Source of the DNA: WTFY01 sp011523795
Lineage (GTDB): Bacteria; Pseudomonadota; Gammaproteobacteria; UBA4575
Reading direction: 5' to 3'
Assembly (NCBI GenBank): GCA_965207475.1
Contig: OZ242278.1
Location: 620,001 to 684,000, forward strand
Length of the DNA: 64,000 nt
The position numbers were made by a program, and so were the translations under genes. Numbering within the stretch: position 1 is the first letter of the stretch; every line of letters begins with the position of its first letter. This document shows positions 1 to 11,478 of this stretch, piece after piece. The notes under the pieces were generated by a model. The model had not been told where the DNA came from. It made no database searches and worked only from the letters and a program-made list of their open reading frames with translations.

Positions 1-3329
<3,329 letters not shown>

Positions 3330-3373
3330 TGAGGTCACTCCGCAATCAAAATGCAATTACAATGAAAGCCCGG

Positions 3374-3393
3374 CAGCGTTCGCGCGAACGCTG
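3374..3393 (-). promoter_or_regulatory. Perfect inverted repeat between rplL and rpoB (attenuator or RNase III-type site)
   Basis: A 20-base perfect palindrome (CAGCGTTCGC/GCGAACGCTG) lies in the 97-base gap between rplL and rpoB. In E. coli this gap holds a partial terminator and an RNase III processing hairpin that set the ribosomal-protein to RNA-polymerase ratio. No strong U-run follows on the transcribed strand, so it would be a leaky attenuator or a processing site rather than a full terminator. The role is inferred from position. Confidence 0.55.
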
Positions 3394-3426
3394 GCTGTAA
3401 AGTGTCAGGGTTGAATCGAGCAACGA

Positions 3427-3801
3427 TTACTTGAGCTCTACGGTTGCGCCTGCTTCTTCCAACTGCTTCTTCATTTCTTCTGCCCCTTCCTTGGCGACGG
3501 CCTCCTTGATCGTCGAAGGGACGCCCTCCACCATGTCCTTGGCTTCCTTCAGCCCCAGTCCGGTGATCGTGCGAACCACCTTGATGACGGCGATCTTGTT
3601 GTCCCCGAAACTGCTCATGACCACATCAAGCTCGTCTTTTTCAGCCTCGGCCTCGCCCCCGGCATCCGAGGCCGGGGCGGCCACGGCAACCTGTGCTGCG
3701 GACACCCCGAATTTCTTTTCCATGTCCGAAATCAGGTCGACCACTTCCATTACACTCATTTCCGAGATCGTCTCAAGAATGTCTTCTTTCGTTACAGCCA
3801 T
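3427..3801 (-). CDS. rplL: 50S ribosomal protein L7/L12
   Basis: The 124-residue acidic stalk protein binds L10 as dimers and recruits translation factors to the ribosome. An N-terminal dimerisation domain is followed by an Ala/Gly/Glu-rich hinge (about residues 38-55) and a C-terminal domain with the typical stretch KIAVIKVVRTITGLGLKEAK. Length and sequence are canonical. It lies 87 bases after rplJ and 97 bases before rpoB. Expression is expected to be coupled to L10 autoregulation. Confidence 0.98.
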   Translation of the reverse strand: MAVTKEDILETISEMSVMEVVDLISDMEKKFGVSAAQVAVAAPASDAGGEAEAEKDELDVVMSSFGDNKIAVIKVVRTITGLGLKEAKDMVEGVPSTIKEAVAKEGAEEMKKQLEEAGATVELK

Positions 3802-3888
3802 TTGTATCTCCTAAAAAATCACCACCAAAACTCGACGTAATCCAGTCTGTCCCTGCCCCGAGGCAAGGCCGGACCGACACGATTCCTG

Positions 3889-4419
3889 TCATCCCCCGGC
3901 CTGCTTGCGGTCACGCACCGCAGCGACCGTCCTGAGCAGGGTTGTATGCGGCGCAGCCAAGGTGCGCACAAGTTTCTCGATCGGCGCCTTCATGGCGGCC
4001 ATCAGCATGCCTATCGCCTGCTCCTTGTTGGGCAGGCTGGAGAGCTTCTCCAGCTCGGAAACCTCGAAAAGCTGCCCATCCACCGCGACCATCTTGATCT
4101 CGAGCAGCTCGTTGTCCTCGGTAAATTCCTTGACCAGGCGTGCCGCCGAGCCGGGATCCTCCTGTGAGAAAAACAGCATGAGGGGGCCGACCAGGCCCTG
4201 GCTCATGCATTCGTAGGAAGTGCCCTCCAGGGCCCGCCTGGCCAGCGTGTTCTTCACGACCCTCACGTAAACTCCCTGCTCGCGCGCCCGGGCACGAAGC
4301 CCCGTCACGTCCACCACGGGCATTCCGCGGTATTCAGCAGCAATTGCAGAATAGGCGCCCGCCGCGACCTGCGCGACTTCCGACACGACTTCCTTCTTAT
4401 CCTCGATTCGTAACGCCAC
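3889..4419 (-). CDS. rplJ: 50S ribosomal protein L10
   Basis: The 176-residue base of the ribosomal stalk binds 23S rRNA with its N-terminal domain and carries L7/L12 dimers on its C-terminal helix. The N-terminus (MALRIEDKKEVVSEV) and the motif VVKNTLARRAL are typical of the family. It is preceded by a 151-base leader after rplA, where the L10 leader is expected, and followed by rplL. Length is normal for a gammaproteobacterium with a short C-terminal extension. Confidence 0.97.
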   Translation of the reverse strand: MALRIEDKKEVVSEVAQVAAGAYSAIAAEYRGMPVVDVTGLRARAREQGVYVRVVKNTLARRALEGTSYECMSQGLVGPLMLFFSQEDPGSAARLVKEFTEDNELLEIKMVAVDGQLFEVSELEKLSSLPNKEQAIGMLMAAMKAPIEKLVRTLAAPHTTLLRTVAAVRDRKQAGG

Positions 4420-4570
4420 AGTAGAGTCCTTTACGTTCCACTACGCACCACAACGCGATGCCGTGATTACACAAACGCCGGTCCGACAGGATATTTCTCC
4501 CTGCCTGCCTGCGAACACCTGCCCGTTCATTCCGGCCAATCCTCGATACTCCAATGAACCTGAAACGGGC
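4420..4570 (-). promoter_or_regulatory. Candidate L10 leader (autoregulatory 5' region of rplJ)
   Basis: The 151-base gap between rplA and rplJ can fold. On the transcribed strand GCCCGTT pairs with AACGGGC and GTTCATT with AATGAAC, giving overlapping, mutually competing stems near the rplA end. In many bacteria this position holds the L10 leader RNA, where the L10-L12 complex represses translation of its own operon. The assignment rests on position and pairing only. Confidence 0.4.
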
Positions 4571-5263
4571 CTACACCAGCACCGTCTGATCGACCTGTAC
4601 TCCTGTACCCATGGTAGAGGAGACCGTCACTTTCTTGATAAAGATGCCCTTGGCAGACGCCGGCTTCGCCTTCACGAGGTCCGCCACCAGGGTCTTGAGA
4701 TTTTCCTCGAGCTCATCCGCCCCGAAGGTGACATTGCCTATCGGGCAGTGAATGAGTCCGCCCTTGTCTGTTTTGTACCGCACTTGCCCGGCCTTGGCAT
4801 TTTTCACGGCGCCGGCGACATTGGCCGTGACCGTTCCCATCTTGGGATTGGGCATCAATCCCCGCGGACCCAGTATCTGGCCCAGCTGCCCTACCGTTCG
4901 CATGGCATCAGGGGTTGCGATCGCGAGGTCAAACTCGATCTGTCCTGCCTTGACCTGGTCGGCCAGATCAGACAGGCCGACCAGGTCAGCCCCTGCCGTC
5001 TTGGCCTCCTCGGCCTGCTGCCCCTCTGCGAAGACCGCCACCCGCACGGTTTTTCCCGTGCCATGAGGCAGCAGCGTTGAACCACGCACCACCTGGTCCG
5101 ACTTTCTTGTATCGACACCCAGTTTCACACACACGTCCACAGACTCCTTGAAACCGGCCGCAGCGCAGTCCTTGACAAGCTGCAATGCCTCGCCGGGTGC
5201 ATGCAGCTTGCCTGCGGGCACCTTGTCACGGGCCTCACGAATTTTTTTGCCAGGCCTTGCCAT
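4571..5263 (-). CDS. rplA: 50S ribosomal protein L1
   Basis: The 230-residue L1 stalk protein contacts 23S rRNA and exit-site tRNA and commonly represses the L11-L1 messenger. The start was set at the ATG of MARPGKKIREARDK (5263), because the longer frame adds 23 non-conserved residues overlapping rplK. The family motifs GPRGLMPNPKMGTV and KGIFIKKVTVSSTMG are present. It begins 4 bases after rplK, consistent with translational coupling. Confidence 0.97.
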   Translation of the reverse strand: MARPGKKIREARDKVPAGKLHAPGEALQLVKDCAAAGFKESVDVCVKLGVDTRKSDQVVRGSTLLPHGTGKTVRVAVFAEGQQAEEAKTAGADLVGLSDLADQVKAGQIEFDLAIATPDAMRTVGQLGQILGPRGLMPNPKMGTVTANVAGAVKNAKAGQVRYKTDKGGLIHCPIGNVTFGADELEENLKTLVADLVKAKPASAKGIFIKKVTVSSTMGTGVQVDQTVLV

Positions 5264-5267
5264 ACCC

Positions 5268-5699
5268 CTAGATTCCCTCGACTTCCAGTCCCATGCTTCG
5301 GGCACTGCCTGCAATGGTACGCACTGCCGCATCCATGTCGGCGGCAGTAATGTCCGGCATTTTCATTTTTGCGATCTCTTCGAGCTGGGCACGATTGACC
5401 TTGCCGACTTTCTGGGTGTTCGGGTGACCGCTTCCCTTTTCAAGCTTTGCCGCCTTCTTGAGCAGGACCGAAGCCGGAGGGGTCTTCATGACGAAGCTGA
5501 AACTGCGGTCCGTATACACCTCGATCACGACCGGCACAGGCAAGCCCTTTTCCATGCCCTGCGTCTTGGCATTGAACTCCTTGCAGAAATCCATGATGTT
5601 CACGCCATGCTGGCCCAGTGCCGGACCGACCGGCGGACTTGGATTTGCATCCCCGGCAGGTACCTGCAGCTTCACGTACGTACTGATCTTCTTTGCCAT
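5268..5699 (-). CDS. rplK: 50S ribosomal protein L11
   Basis: The 143-residue L11 binds the GTPase-associated centre of 23S rRNA and is the site of thiostrepton action. The N-terminal proline-rich segment (ANPSPPVGPALGQHGVNIM) and the C-terminal RNA-binding domain with GTARSMG-like GSARSMGLEV are clear. Length is standard. It is the first gene of the rplKA pair and lies 36 bases downstream of nusG. Confidence 0.98.
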   Translation of the reverse strand: MAKKISTYVKLQVPAGDANPSPPVGPALGQHGVNIMDFCKEFNAKTQGMEKGLPVPVVIEVYTDRSFSFVMKTPPASVLLKKAAKLEKGSGHPNTQKVGKVNRAQLEEIAKMKMPDITAADMDAAVRTIAGSARSMGLEVEGI

Positions 5700-5735
5700 C
5701 CTCTGTTACTCCGCGGCCTCGTCCAGCAAGTGGCC

Positions 5736-6269
5736 TCAGCCCTTTTCCACCTGGCCGAACCCGAGTTCCACCGGCGTGGAACGTCCAAAAATCTGCACCG
5801 CGACCAGCATGCGGCTCTTTTCGTAATTCACCTCTTCCACGACACCGTTGAAGTCGTTGAAGGGGCCATCCGTTACACGCACCACCTCACCCGGTTCGAA
5901 CAGTACCTTGGGTTTCGGCTGGTCGACTCCCTCCTGCATGCGCGCCTTGATGTTTTCCGCTTCCTTTTCGGTAATGGGCGCCGGTCTTTCCGTGGAGCCG
6001 CCGATAAACCCGAGCACTTTCGGGCAATCCTTGACCAGGTGCCAGGTATCGTCATCCATCTCCATCTTCATCAGCACGTATCCCGGAAAGAACTTCCGCT
6101 CGCTGCGGCGTTTCTGGCCCTCGCGCATCTCGACGACTTCTTCCACCGGCACCAGAATTTCCCCGAACCTGTCCTGCATGCCGAATCGTTCGATCCTTTC
6201 CGCCAGGGAACGCTTGACCTGGTGCTCGAACCCGGAATACGCGTGCACTACATACCACCGCATCGACAT
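5736..6269 (-). CDS. nusG: Transcription termination/antitermination protein NusG
   Basis: NusG binds RNA polymerase, suppresses pausing, assists Rho and links transcription to translation. The protein has 177 residues. An NGN domain (RWYVVHAYSGFE to the FFPGYVLMKM region) is followed by the KOW domain near the C-terminus (VRVTDGPFNDFNGVVEEVNY). The start was placed at MSMRWYVV (6269), 13 bases after the secE stop; the longer frame from 6293 would overlap secE and adds unconserved residues. The secE-nusG pair is canonical. Confidence 0.97.
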   Translation of the reverse strand: MSMRWYVVHAYSGFEHQVKRSLAERIERFGMQDRFGEILVPVEEVVEMREGQKRRSERKFFPGYVLMKMEMDDDTWHLVKDCPKVLGFIGGSTERPAPITEKEAENIKARMQEGVDQPKPKVLFEPGEVVRVTDGPFNDFNGVVEEVNYEKSRMLVAVQIFGRSTPVELGFGQVEKG

Positions 6270-6282
6270 ATGAAATTTCTCG

Positions 6283-6648
6283 TTAAATGACAAACTGGAT
6301 CAGCGTCGACAAACCGCGATCGACCAACCACAAAAACAATGCCAGAATGATCACCACCACCAGCACCACCACGGTCGTTTGCAGGGTCTCCATGCGTGTG
6401 GGCCAGACCATCTTGCGCACCTCCGTGCGCGCATCCTGCATGAAGCCGGAAAACGTGCGGCCACGTGCCGTCGTCAGGGAGATGAGCGCGGCCACCACCA
6501 CTGCACCCACCAGACCCAGCACACGATACAGCAGCGGCTGGTCGGCGAACACATAGAATGCCAGTACACTCGCACCCAGTATCCCGATGGACACCGCAAA
6601 CTTGACAGCATCCATGCCACTTGTCGTGGCGTCAGCTTTTCCTGCCAT
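6283..6648 (-). CDS. secE: Preprotein translocase subunit SecE
   Basis: SecE is the small membrane clamp of the SecYEG translocon in the inner membrane. At 121 residues with three predicted membrane segments (about residues 17-35, 40-58 and 92-112), it matches the long gammaproteobacterial form. The conserved cytoplasmic motif before the last segment (RTEVRKMVWPTRMETLQTT) is present. It precedes nusG and lies about 50 bases after tRNA-Trp on the same strand, so the tRNA and the operon may share a transcript. Confidence 0.97.
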   Translation of the reverse strand: MAGKADATTSGMDAVKFAVSIGILGASVLAFYVFADQPLLYRVLGLVGAVVVAALISLTTARGRTFSGFMQDARTEVRKMVWPTRMETLQTTVVVLVVVIILALFLWLVDRGLSTLIQFVI

Positions 6649-6701
6649 ATCCCGGTTTCAAATTGTCTGCCCGCAGAAGTAGCCCATGATTTCACTCACA
6701 C

Positions 6702-6777
6702 TGGCAGGCCAGGAGGGAATCGAACCCCCAACCTGCGGTTTTGGAGACCGCCGCTCTGCCAATTGAGCTACTGGCCT
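6702..6777 (-). tRNA. tRNA-Trp (CCA anticodon)
   Basis: A 76-base cloverleaf reads AGGCCAGTAGCTCAATTGGC at the 5' end. The anticodon loop is CTCCAAA (anticodon CCA), the T-loop is GGTTCGATTCC, and the encoded 3' end is CCA. In gammaproteobacteria tRNA-Trp often lies between tufB and secE. Here secE is in place but tufB is missing on the other side. Confidence 0.97.
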
Positions 6778-6809
6778 TCACTCAGTACCTTGCAATTGCC
6801 AAACTAGGC

Positions 6810-6838
6810 ATTTTAACGTGAATTTGGAAAGTATGGAA
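6810..6838 (-). promoter_or_regulatory. Candidate sigma-70 promoter for tRNA-Trp/secE
   Basis: On the minus strand TTCCAT (6838-6833) and TAAAAT (6815-6810) are spaced by 17 bases. The -10 box ends 33 bases before the mature 5' end of tRNA-Trp, a normal distance for a short tRNA leader. The -35 match is partial. Confidence 0.45.
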
Positions 6839-7030
6839 CCAATTTTTGCCTGAGGCCGCATGATTGAACCGGCAATCCCCTGCTTCCCGCAAATTCCAGG
6901 CGCCAACCCCGGGGGCACCAGTGGAACGGCTGACCCTTCTGTTACCCTCCCCGTACCCATCCTGCACAAGGCTGACTGCACACTCGCCCGGTTTTGAGCG
7001 TCCAGAGTGAATGCTTGCGAGTCTGTCAAT

Positions 7031-7060
7031 TTGTCACGATTTGTCAACAGGCGGTATAAT
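7031..7060 (+). promoter_or_regulatory. Sigma-70 promoter for the 31-residue microprotein
   Basis: TTGTCA (7031-7036) and a perfect TATAAT (7055-7060) are separated by 18 bases. This is the best promoter match noticed in the window. It points at the small membrane-protein gene starting at 7172, leaving a leader of roughly 105 bases. A second TTGTCA at 7041 is wrongly spaced. Confidence 0.6.
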
Positions 7061-7171
7061 TCCGGTGCCAGATGGAAAAGACACTGACCGTCGCTTTCCG
7101 GGCGAGTTCGCCTTTTCATGCCTGGCGAAAGGGCTACCGCAGTCGATACTTAGAGTTAGAGGAGAAGAATT

Positions 7172-7267
7172 ATGGATGCACCCATGGGAATACTGGCGCT
7201 CGAAGGGATCGCGATAGCAGTATTTATCGTGCTGTTGATTATCGGCATCATTCCATCGGTTGGCTGA
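7172..7267 (+). CDS. Single-pass membrane microprotein, 31 residues
   Basis: A short frame (ATG 7172, TGA 7265) sits behind a strong ribosome-binding site (GAGGAG, 7159-7164) and the promoter at 7031-7060. The product begins MDAPMGILALEGIAIAV, and residues 7-27 form one continuous hydrophobic helix rich in Ile, Val and Leu, ending in PSVG. There is no cysteine and no charge beyond an early Asp and Glu. It stands alone between tRNA-Trp and the DsrE-like gene. Function is unknown; small membrane proteins of this kind often modulate transporters or sensors, but nothing here says which. Support is the promoter, RBS and helix together. Confidence 0.55.
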   Translation: MDAPMGILALEGIAIAVFIVLLIIGIIPSVG

Positions 7268-7513
7268 CGACCGACGACGACCCGGACAGGGACAAGTCCT
7301 GCATCCCGTAACCCCCCACCAGAACGAAGCAGGCATGTTCGTGCCTCCCCAGTCTGGCTGGCAGATTTTCCTTGCCCCGATCAAGCAGAAGTGTACGATG
7401 AGCAGGACCTGGCATTTGAATGACAGCCCCGGGGGCTTTGAAGGCTCCCAGGCAGCGCTTTCGAACCGGCCTGGAATTTAATTTTCTCATTCGTCAGTAA
7501 GAGGCTTCGGGAC

Positions 7514-8023
7514 ATGAATTTCACAAAAAATGGCTATGGCCTGCGGATTGCAGGCATTGCGTTGCTGCTGCTGATCGGGAGTGGAGCCCATGCGGAAAAA
7601 CCCAGCGACTCGGACTCCCTCGAAGGAATAGACCAGGGCAAGGTGGTATGGGATGTGACGGTGGGGAATCCAACCAAGCTTTCGCTTCTCCTGAAGGTCA
7701 TCGAGGAAACCTACGAAGACCTGGTCAGGCAGGACGTCACCCCGGACATGGTCTTTTTATACCATGGTCCCGTAATGAAACTGATTTCGAATCAGGTGCT
7801 GGATTTACCGCTTGACCAGGAAGAGGACCACGAAGCAGCCTTGGCGCAGATTCAGCAGTTGAGCCGGCTGCCGGGCATCAGGATGGAATCTTGCTCGATT
7901 TCCGCGCGCATGCTGGGAATCGACAACACCGAGGTCATGCCTGAAATCAAGCCTGTCGGCAATACTTTCGTATCACTGATCGGGTATCAGGCAAAAGGGT
8001 ACTCGATGATCCCGGTCCATTAA
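7514..8023 (+). CDS. Periplasmic DsrE/DsrF-like protein
   Basis: The 169-residue protein has a clear Sec signal peptide (hydrophobic IAGIALLLLIG, cleavage near AHA-E at about residue 28). The mature part follows the DsrE/F fold pattern: an opening strand (GKVVWDVTVGNP), a helix, a strand (MVFLYHGPVM), a helix, a segment with one cysteine (RMESCSISARMLG) and a closing strand near the C-terminus (VSLIGYQAKGYSMIPV). Cytoplasmic relatives take part in sulfur relay; secreted versions are mostly uncharacterised. The single Cys near residue 122 would be the candidate active thiol. It is convergent with the TonB receptor, with 42 bases between stops. The family call is from the fold pattern, not a search. 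Confidence 0.6.
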   Translation: MNFTKNGYGLRIAGIALLLLIGSGAHAEKPSDSDSLEGIDQGKVVWDVTVGNPTKLSLLLKVIEETYEDLVRQDVTPDMVFLYHGPVMKLISNQVLDLPLDQEEDHEAALAQIQQLSRLPGIRMESCSISARMLGIDNTEVMPEIKPVGNTFVSLIGYQAKGYSMIPVH

Positions 8024-8065
8024 ACCGCTGCAACGGGCTCGACAGAGGCTACGTCCGGGTCGCTG

Positions 8066-10630
8066 CTACCAGTGGTAGCGCGCCCGGGCATAGTAAAAGC
8101 CGCCCGAGAATCCCATCGGAGAGGATTCCGGGTACTTTGAACCGAGCACACCGGCAAACTCGTTCCTGTCCGGGAAGTTGTCGAAGATATTCTCCGCCCC
8201 GACGCTGAGTTCGAACCCCTCCGCCGGACGGTAACTCACCTCGGCGTCCAGGGTATACTCCTCATCCGGCTTGATGAAGAAATCCGCGCTGTCTGCGTGG
8301 AATTCCTCATAGCTGCCGAAGAAATTGACGCGAGCGAATCCACTCCAGCGTTCCTTGTCATGCTGCAGCGTCACGTTGAAGCGCAGTTGCGGCAGTGCAT
8401 CCTCCAGTTGCTTGATTCGCTGCTCGCCAATGAACTCCGGGTCGTGGCTGGTCACCTCGGTATCGTTGTAGTTGCCCACAAATGAAAGTTCCGTCTTGCC
8501 GCCCTGAAGCAGTGGCAGCTTGTCCGTCACGTCAAAACTCGCAACCAGGTCAATCCCGCGGGTGCGCGTATCAAACCCGTTGCCGAAGTAGCGGAAATTG
8601 CTCACGTCGGTGGCAGGGAAACAACCGCTGCGGCCGATCGCCGCTTTCTGTGCAGCGCTCAAAGTCTTGTCCGCGGACAGGCCCAGGCGATCATCCACTT
8701 CGATGTTGTAGGCATCCACGGTAAACGAGACCGTGCCCAGTTCCAGACCGAGGCCCGCCGTGTACGTAACGGATTCCTCGGCATCAAGCCTTTCTGCCCC
8801 GACCGCCGCAGCTTCCGGGCACTTCGAGGGGATCGTGCCCCGCTGCGTCAGCTGGTTTCTGCCCTGCGAATCCAGGATAAACGCTGTCGTGACATTCGCG
8901 ACATTCTCCTGGCCTACTGTCGGTACGCGAAAACCGGTGCTGACCGAGCCTCGAAGGCTGACCGTGTCCGTGGCCCTGAAAATGGCACCGACCTTGAAAT
9001 CCTCGGTGGTATCGTAATCCTCGTGGTCCTCGATACGGCCCATTACGGCCAGGGTAAGCGCATCGGTGACATCCGCCTCGAACTCCACGTACGCGGCAAC
9101 GTTGGAACGGTCCCACTTGCCCGCCGCGGCGACCGGTGAGAATCCCGAGAAGCCGTTGGCCCCGACACCGGAACCCGGTATCTGCCCGTCGACCCACGAA
9201 GCCTCTTCTCCCGCACCGACTTCGAACTCCTCTTCACGCCATTCCACCCCGAAGGCTGCATACAGGGGTGATGCAAAGGAAGCCATCTCGACCGGGCGGG
9301 TCATGTCAAGGCTCAGGGTCTGCTCGGTCTGCGTGTACTTGCCGAGACTGAACCGGGTGGGCGTGGTCAGGCCAAGGCTCGCGTTAATCGTGTTGCGAAT
9401 GGTGAATTCGGCCTCGCTTTCACCGATCGAGTAGCTGGCATCATAAGTCAGGCCCGAACCCAGTTCGCCGCGAAGGCCTACCACGCCCGAAGCATCGCTG
9501 ACTTCGGCGCTGAACTTGGGCGTGAATCCACCCGGGAAACGTTCGTTGAAGAAACACCCCGGGTAGGCCGTCGAGTCAAACAGCTCATTGTTGTCCGTCA
9601 CGCGGATGCGCTTTGCCGGGTCATCATACCCCGGACAGCCCTGGGCCAAGGGAAGACGGTAGTTTCCCTGGTCATCCTTCGCAATGAACACGCCGCTACG
9701 GGTGTTCGGGTTGCGGAAGAAAAACCCGCCCTCGGTTTCGCGCTCCGAGGCGTTGCCAAAGGCGTAAAGTTCAGACTGTTCACCGACGCCCACTTCGGAG
9801 TTCAGGAAAACCGTGTAGTCATCATCCACGTCGGGCTGCCCCCAGACCTGGGCGTAAGGCTGACGCACGGCAGCATTGCCGTGATCAATTAGCCCCTGTG
9901 CATCATCACGCTGTACGCTGCGCACCGTGGGCCACATCTCGTGCCACTGGGCACTGATGTTGGCGAAGCCCTCAGCGCCAAGAGGGATGCCCAGATTGCC
10001 GGCAATCCGATACTCATCTCCATCCCCGGTGTAGGTCTGGCCCCACTGTGCCTCGATCATTCCTCCTTCCGGACGATCCTTGAGCACGAAGTTGATCACG
10101 CCGGCGATGGCATCGGAACCATACTGTGCCGAGGCCGTATCACGCAGTACCTCGACCCGTTTCAGGCCGATCGCAGGAATAATGCTGATGTCCGGCCCCT
10201 GGGCACCTTCCGAGACGCCGTTACCCAGCCAGGAGATGACTGCCGCACGGTGGCGCCGCTTGCCGTTCACAAGGACCAGCGTCTGATCAGACGCCAGGCC
10301 GCGCAGGTTGGCAGGACGGATGAAGGTCGCCGCATCGCTGATCGGCTGGGTGTTTACGTTGTAGGACGGCACCAGCTTGCGCATCAACTCGGGCACCTGG
10401 GTTGTTCCCTGGTTGTTGAAATCCTCCGAACTGATGATATCCACGGCCGAGGGCGTATCCATTTCGGTGCGAAACGGCCGTCTTGAGCCCACCACGCTGA
10501 TTTCGCGCAGCACGATGGAGCGTTCTGTATCCTCCTCCTCAGCGTGCGTGTCTCCCGGCATGGACAAAAATGTCGCAAGAAGGGCTGCGCCAGCACAGGA
10601 CATAATGAAAGGGGTTCGTTTGGTATTCAC
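8066..10630 (-). CDS. TonB-dependent outer-membrane receptor
   Basis: This is an outer-membrane beta-barrel for TonB-energised uptake, about 854 residues. The start is set at a GTG (10630) behind GGGAGG; it opens a normal signal peptide ending near DTHA. The longer frame adds 30 unlikely residues. The plug domain follows (DTPSAVDIISSEDF, then LRGLASDQTLVLVNGKRR and VEVLRDTASAQYGSDAIAG). The barrel ends in an aromatic C-terminal strand (FYYARARYHW). Closest in style to the large iron-complex receptors without a substrate signature; the ligand is unknown. It is a single gene with no regulator or periplasmic binding protein beside it. Confidence 0.9.
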   Translation of the reverse strand: MNTKRTPFIMSCAGAALLATFLSMPGDTHAEEEDTERSIVLREISVVGSRRPFRTEMDTPSAVDIISSEDFNNQGTTQVPELMRKLVPSYNVNTQPISDAATFIRPANLRGLASDQTLVLVNGKRRHRAAVISWLGNGVSEGAQGPDISIIPAIGLKRVEVLRDTASAQYGSDAIAGVINFVLKDRPEGGMIEAQWGQTYTGDGDEYRIAGNLGIPLGAEGFANISAQWHEMWPTVRSVQRDDAQGLIDHGNAAVRQPYAQVWGQPDVDDDYTVFLNSEVGVGEQSELYAFGNASERETEGGFFFRNPNTRSGVFIAKDDQGNYRLPLAQGCPGYDDPAKRIRVTDNNELFDSTAYPGCFFNERFPGGFTPKFSAEVSDASGVVGLRGELGSGLTYDASYSIGESEAEFTIRNTINASLGLTTPTRFSLGKYTQTEQTLSLDMTRPVEMASFASPLYAAFGVEWREEEFEVGAGEEASWVDGQIPGSGVGANGFSGFSPVAAAGKWDRSNVAAYVEFEADVTDALTLAVMGRIEDHEDYDTTEDFKVGAIFRATDTVSLRGSVSTGFRVPTVGQENVANVTTAFILDSQGRNQLTQRGTIPSKCPEAAAVGAERLDAEESVTYTAGLGLELGTVSFTVDAYNIEVDDRLGLSADKTLSAAQKAAIGRSGCFPATDVSNFRYFGNGFDTRTRGIDLVASFDVTDKLPLLQGGKTELSFVGNYNDTEVTSHDPEFIGEQRIKQLEDALPQLRFNVTLQHDKERWSGFARVNFFGSYEEFHADSADFFIKPDEEYTLDAEVSYRPAEGFELSVGAENIFDNFPDRNEFAGVLGSKYPESSPMGFSGGFYYARARYHW

Positions 10631-10834
10631 ATCAGGCCCTCCCACCCATTGCGTAAGCCTTCCAGAGGTCAACGCTATTATTTTCTTCAAGTGTATCACA
10701 GGAGTCCTGTGATTTTGCAATCCGCCTTAACCAGGGCTGTGTTTTACACGGCCTGGATCAACCTGTTGATCCAACAGGAGGAATCCTGCCCGTCTGCCAG
10801 GCAAATGAGTGTCCTGAGCCAGTGTAATGGCCAC

Positions 10835-11104
10835 TCACTCACCTTCCCTGACGATGTACAACACATCGGCAGCAGGCTTCTCCAATGCATCATATTCGTT
10901 TCTTTCGATGACCTCATGTGGAAGCTCCCCGGTCGGCAGAGAATCTTTCAGCTGATACTTGAGGTAGGCAATAAACTCGGTGAGGGTACTGTCCAACTGC
11001 GAATCCTTGTCCCATTCTCCACCGGAGTAATAGGATAGTGTTTCGATTTGCCTGTCCCCGACATAGATGGTTACGTTGATCGGTTGAGCGTCTACGGGAT
11101 TCAT
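10835..11104 (-). CDS. Small hypothetical protein, 89 residues
   Basis: A compact acidic frame begins MNPVDAQPINVTIYVG behind GGAG and ends VLYIVREGE. It is predicted soluble, without signal peptide or membrane segment, with alternating strand and helix character. It lies about 200 bases upstream of the TonB receptor on the same strand but with a sizeable gap, so co-transcription is uncertain. I do not recognise the family. Codon usage matches its GC-rich neighbours, and the start and RBS support a real gene. Confidence 0.55.
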   Translation of the reverse strand: MNPVDAQPINVTIYVGDRQIETLSYYSGGEWDKDSQLDSTLTEFIAYLKYQLKDSLPTGELPHEVIERNEYDALEKPAADVLYIVREGE

Positions 11105-11478
11105 TTGCTTTCTCCAGCCAGCTGAAAATTCTCATACGGACACGTTCGAACTGCCCTCTGAATATCGATGACCCAGTCTGGTTCGATGCTTCAGGCCCTA
11201 TGATATCGCTTTCTCCGGTTAAATGGATTACAGGATGGCGCTCGTCAGGGCAACCCGATCATGCTGAACAGACCGCTGCGAGTTGCCGGGACAGGCGATG
11301 GACCCCCTGATCTTGAGTTTTCACCGGAAATCAATTCCAAGTAAAGGTATACTCGTGCAACCGCACGGATTCCTCCTGTCCGGCCAGCGTGCCGGGGTAC
11401 AGCATTGACCCCACACGCCCGGACCGGCAGAGGTTCCGGTGTGATTCAGGGTTACCATGGGATAAGAGATAAACTTGA
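11105..11478 (+). other. Intergenic region without recognised gene
   Basis: About 370 bases separate the divergent 89-residue gene and the RND exporter. No convincing reading frame, RNA gene or strong promoter was seen; it presumably holds the promoters of both flanking genes. Confidence 0.4.

Noticed and set aside
6778..7119. 113-codon minus-strand frame upstream of tRNA-Trp
   Set aside because: It overlaps the likely tRNA promoter, lacks a ribosome-binding site and has no recognisable content.
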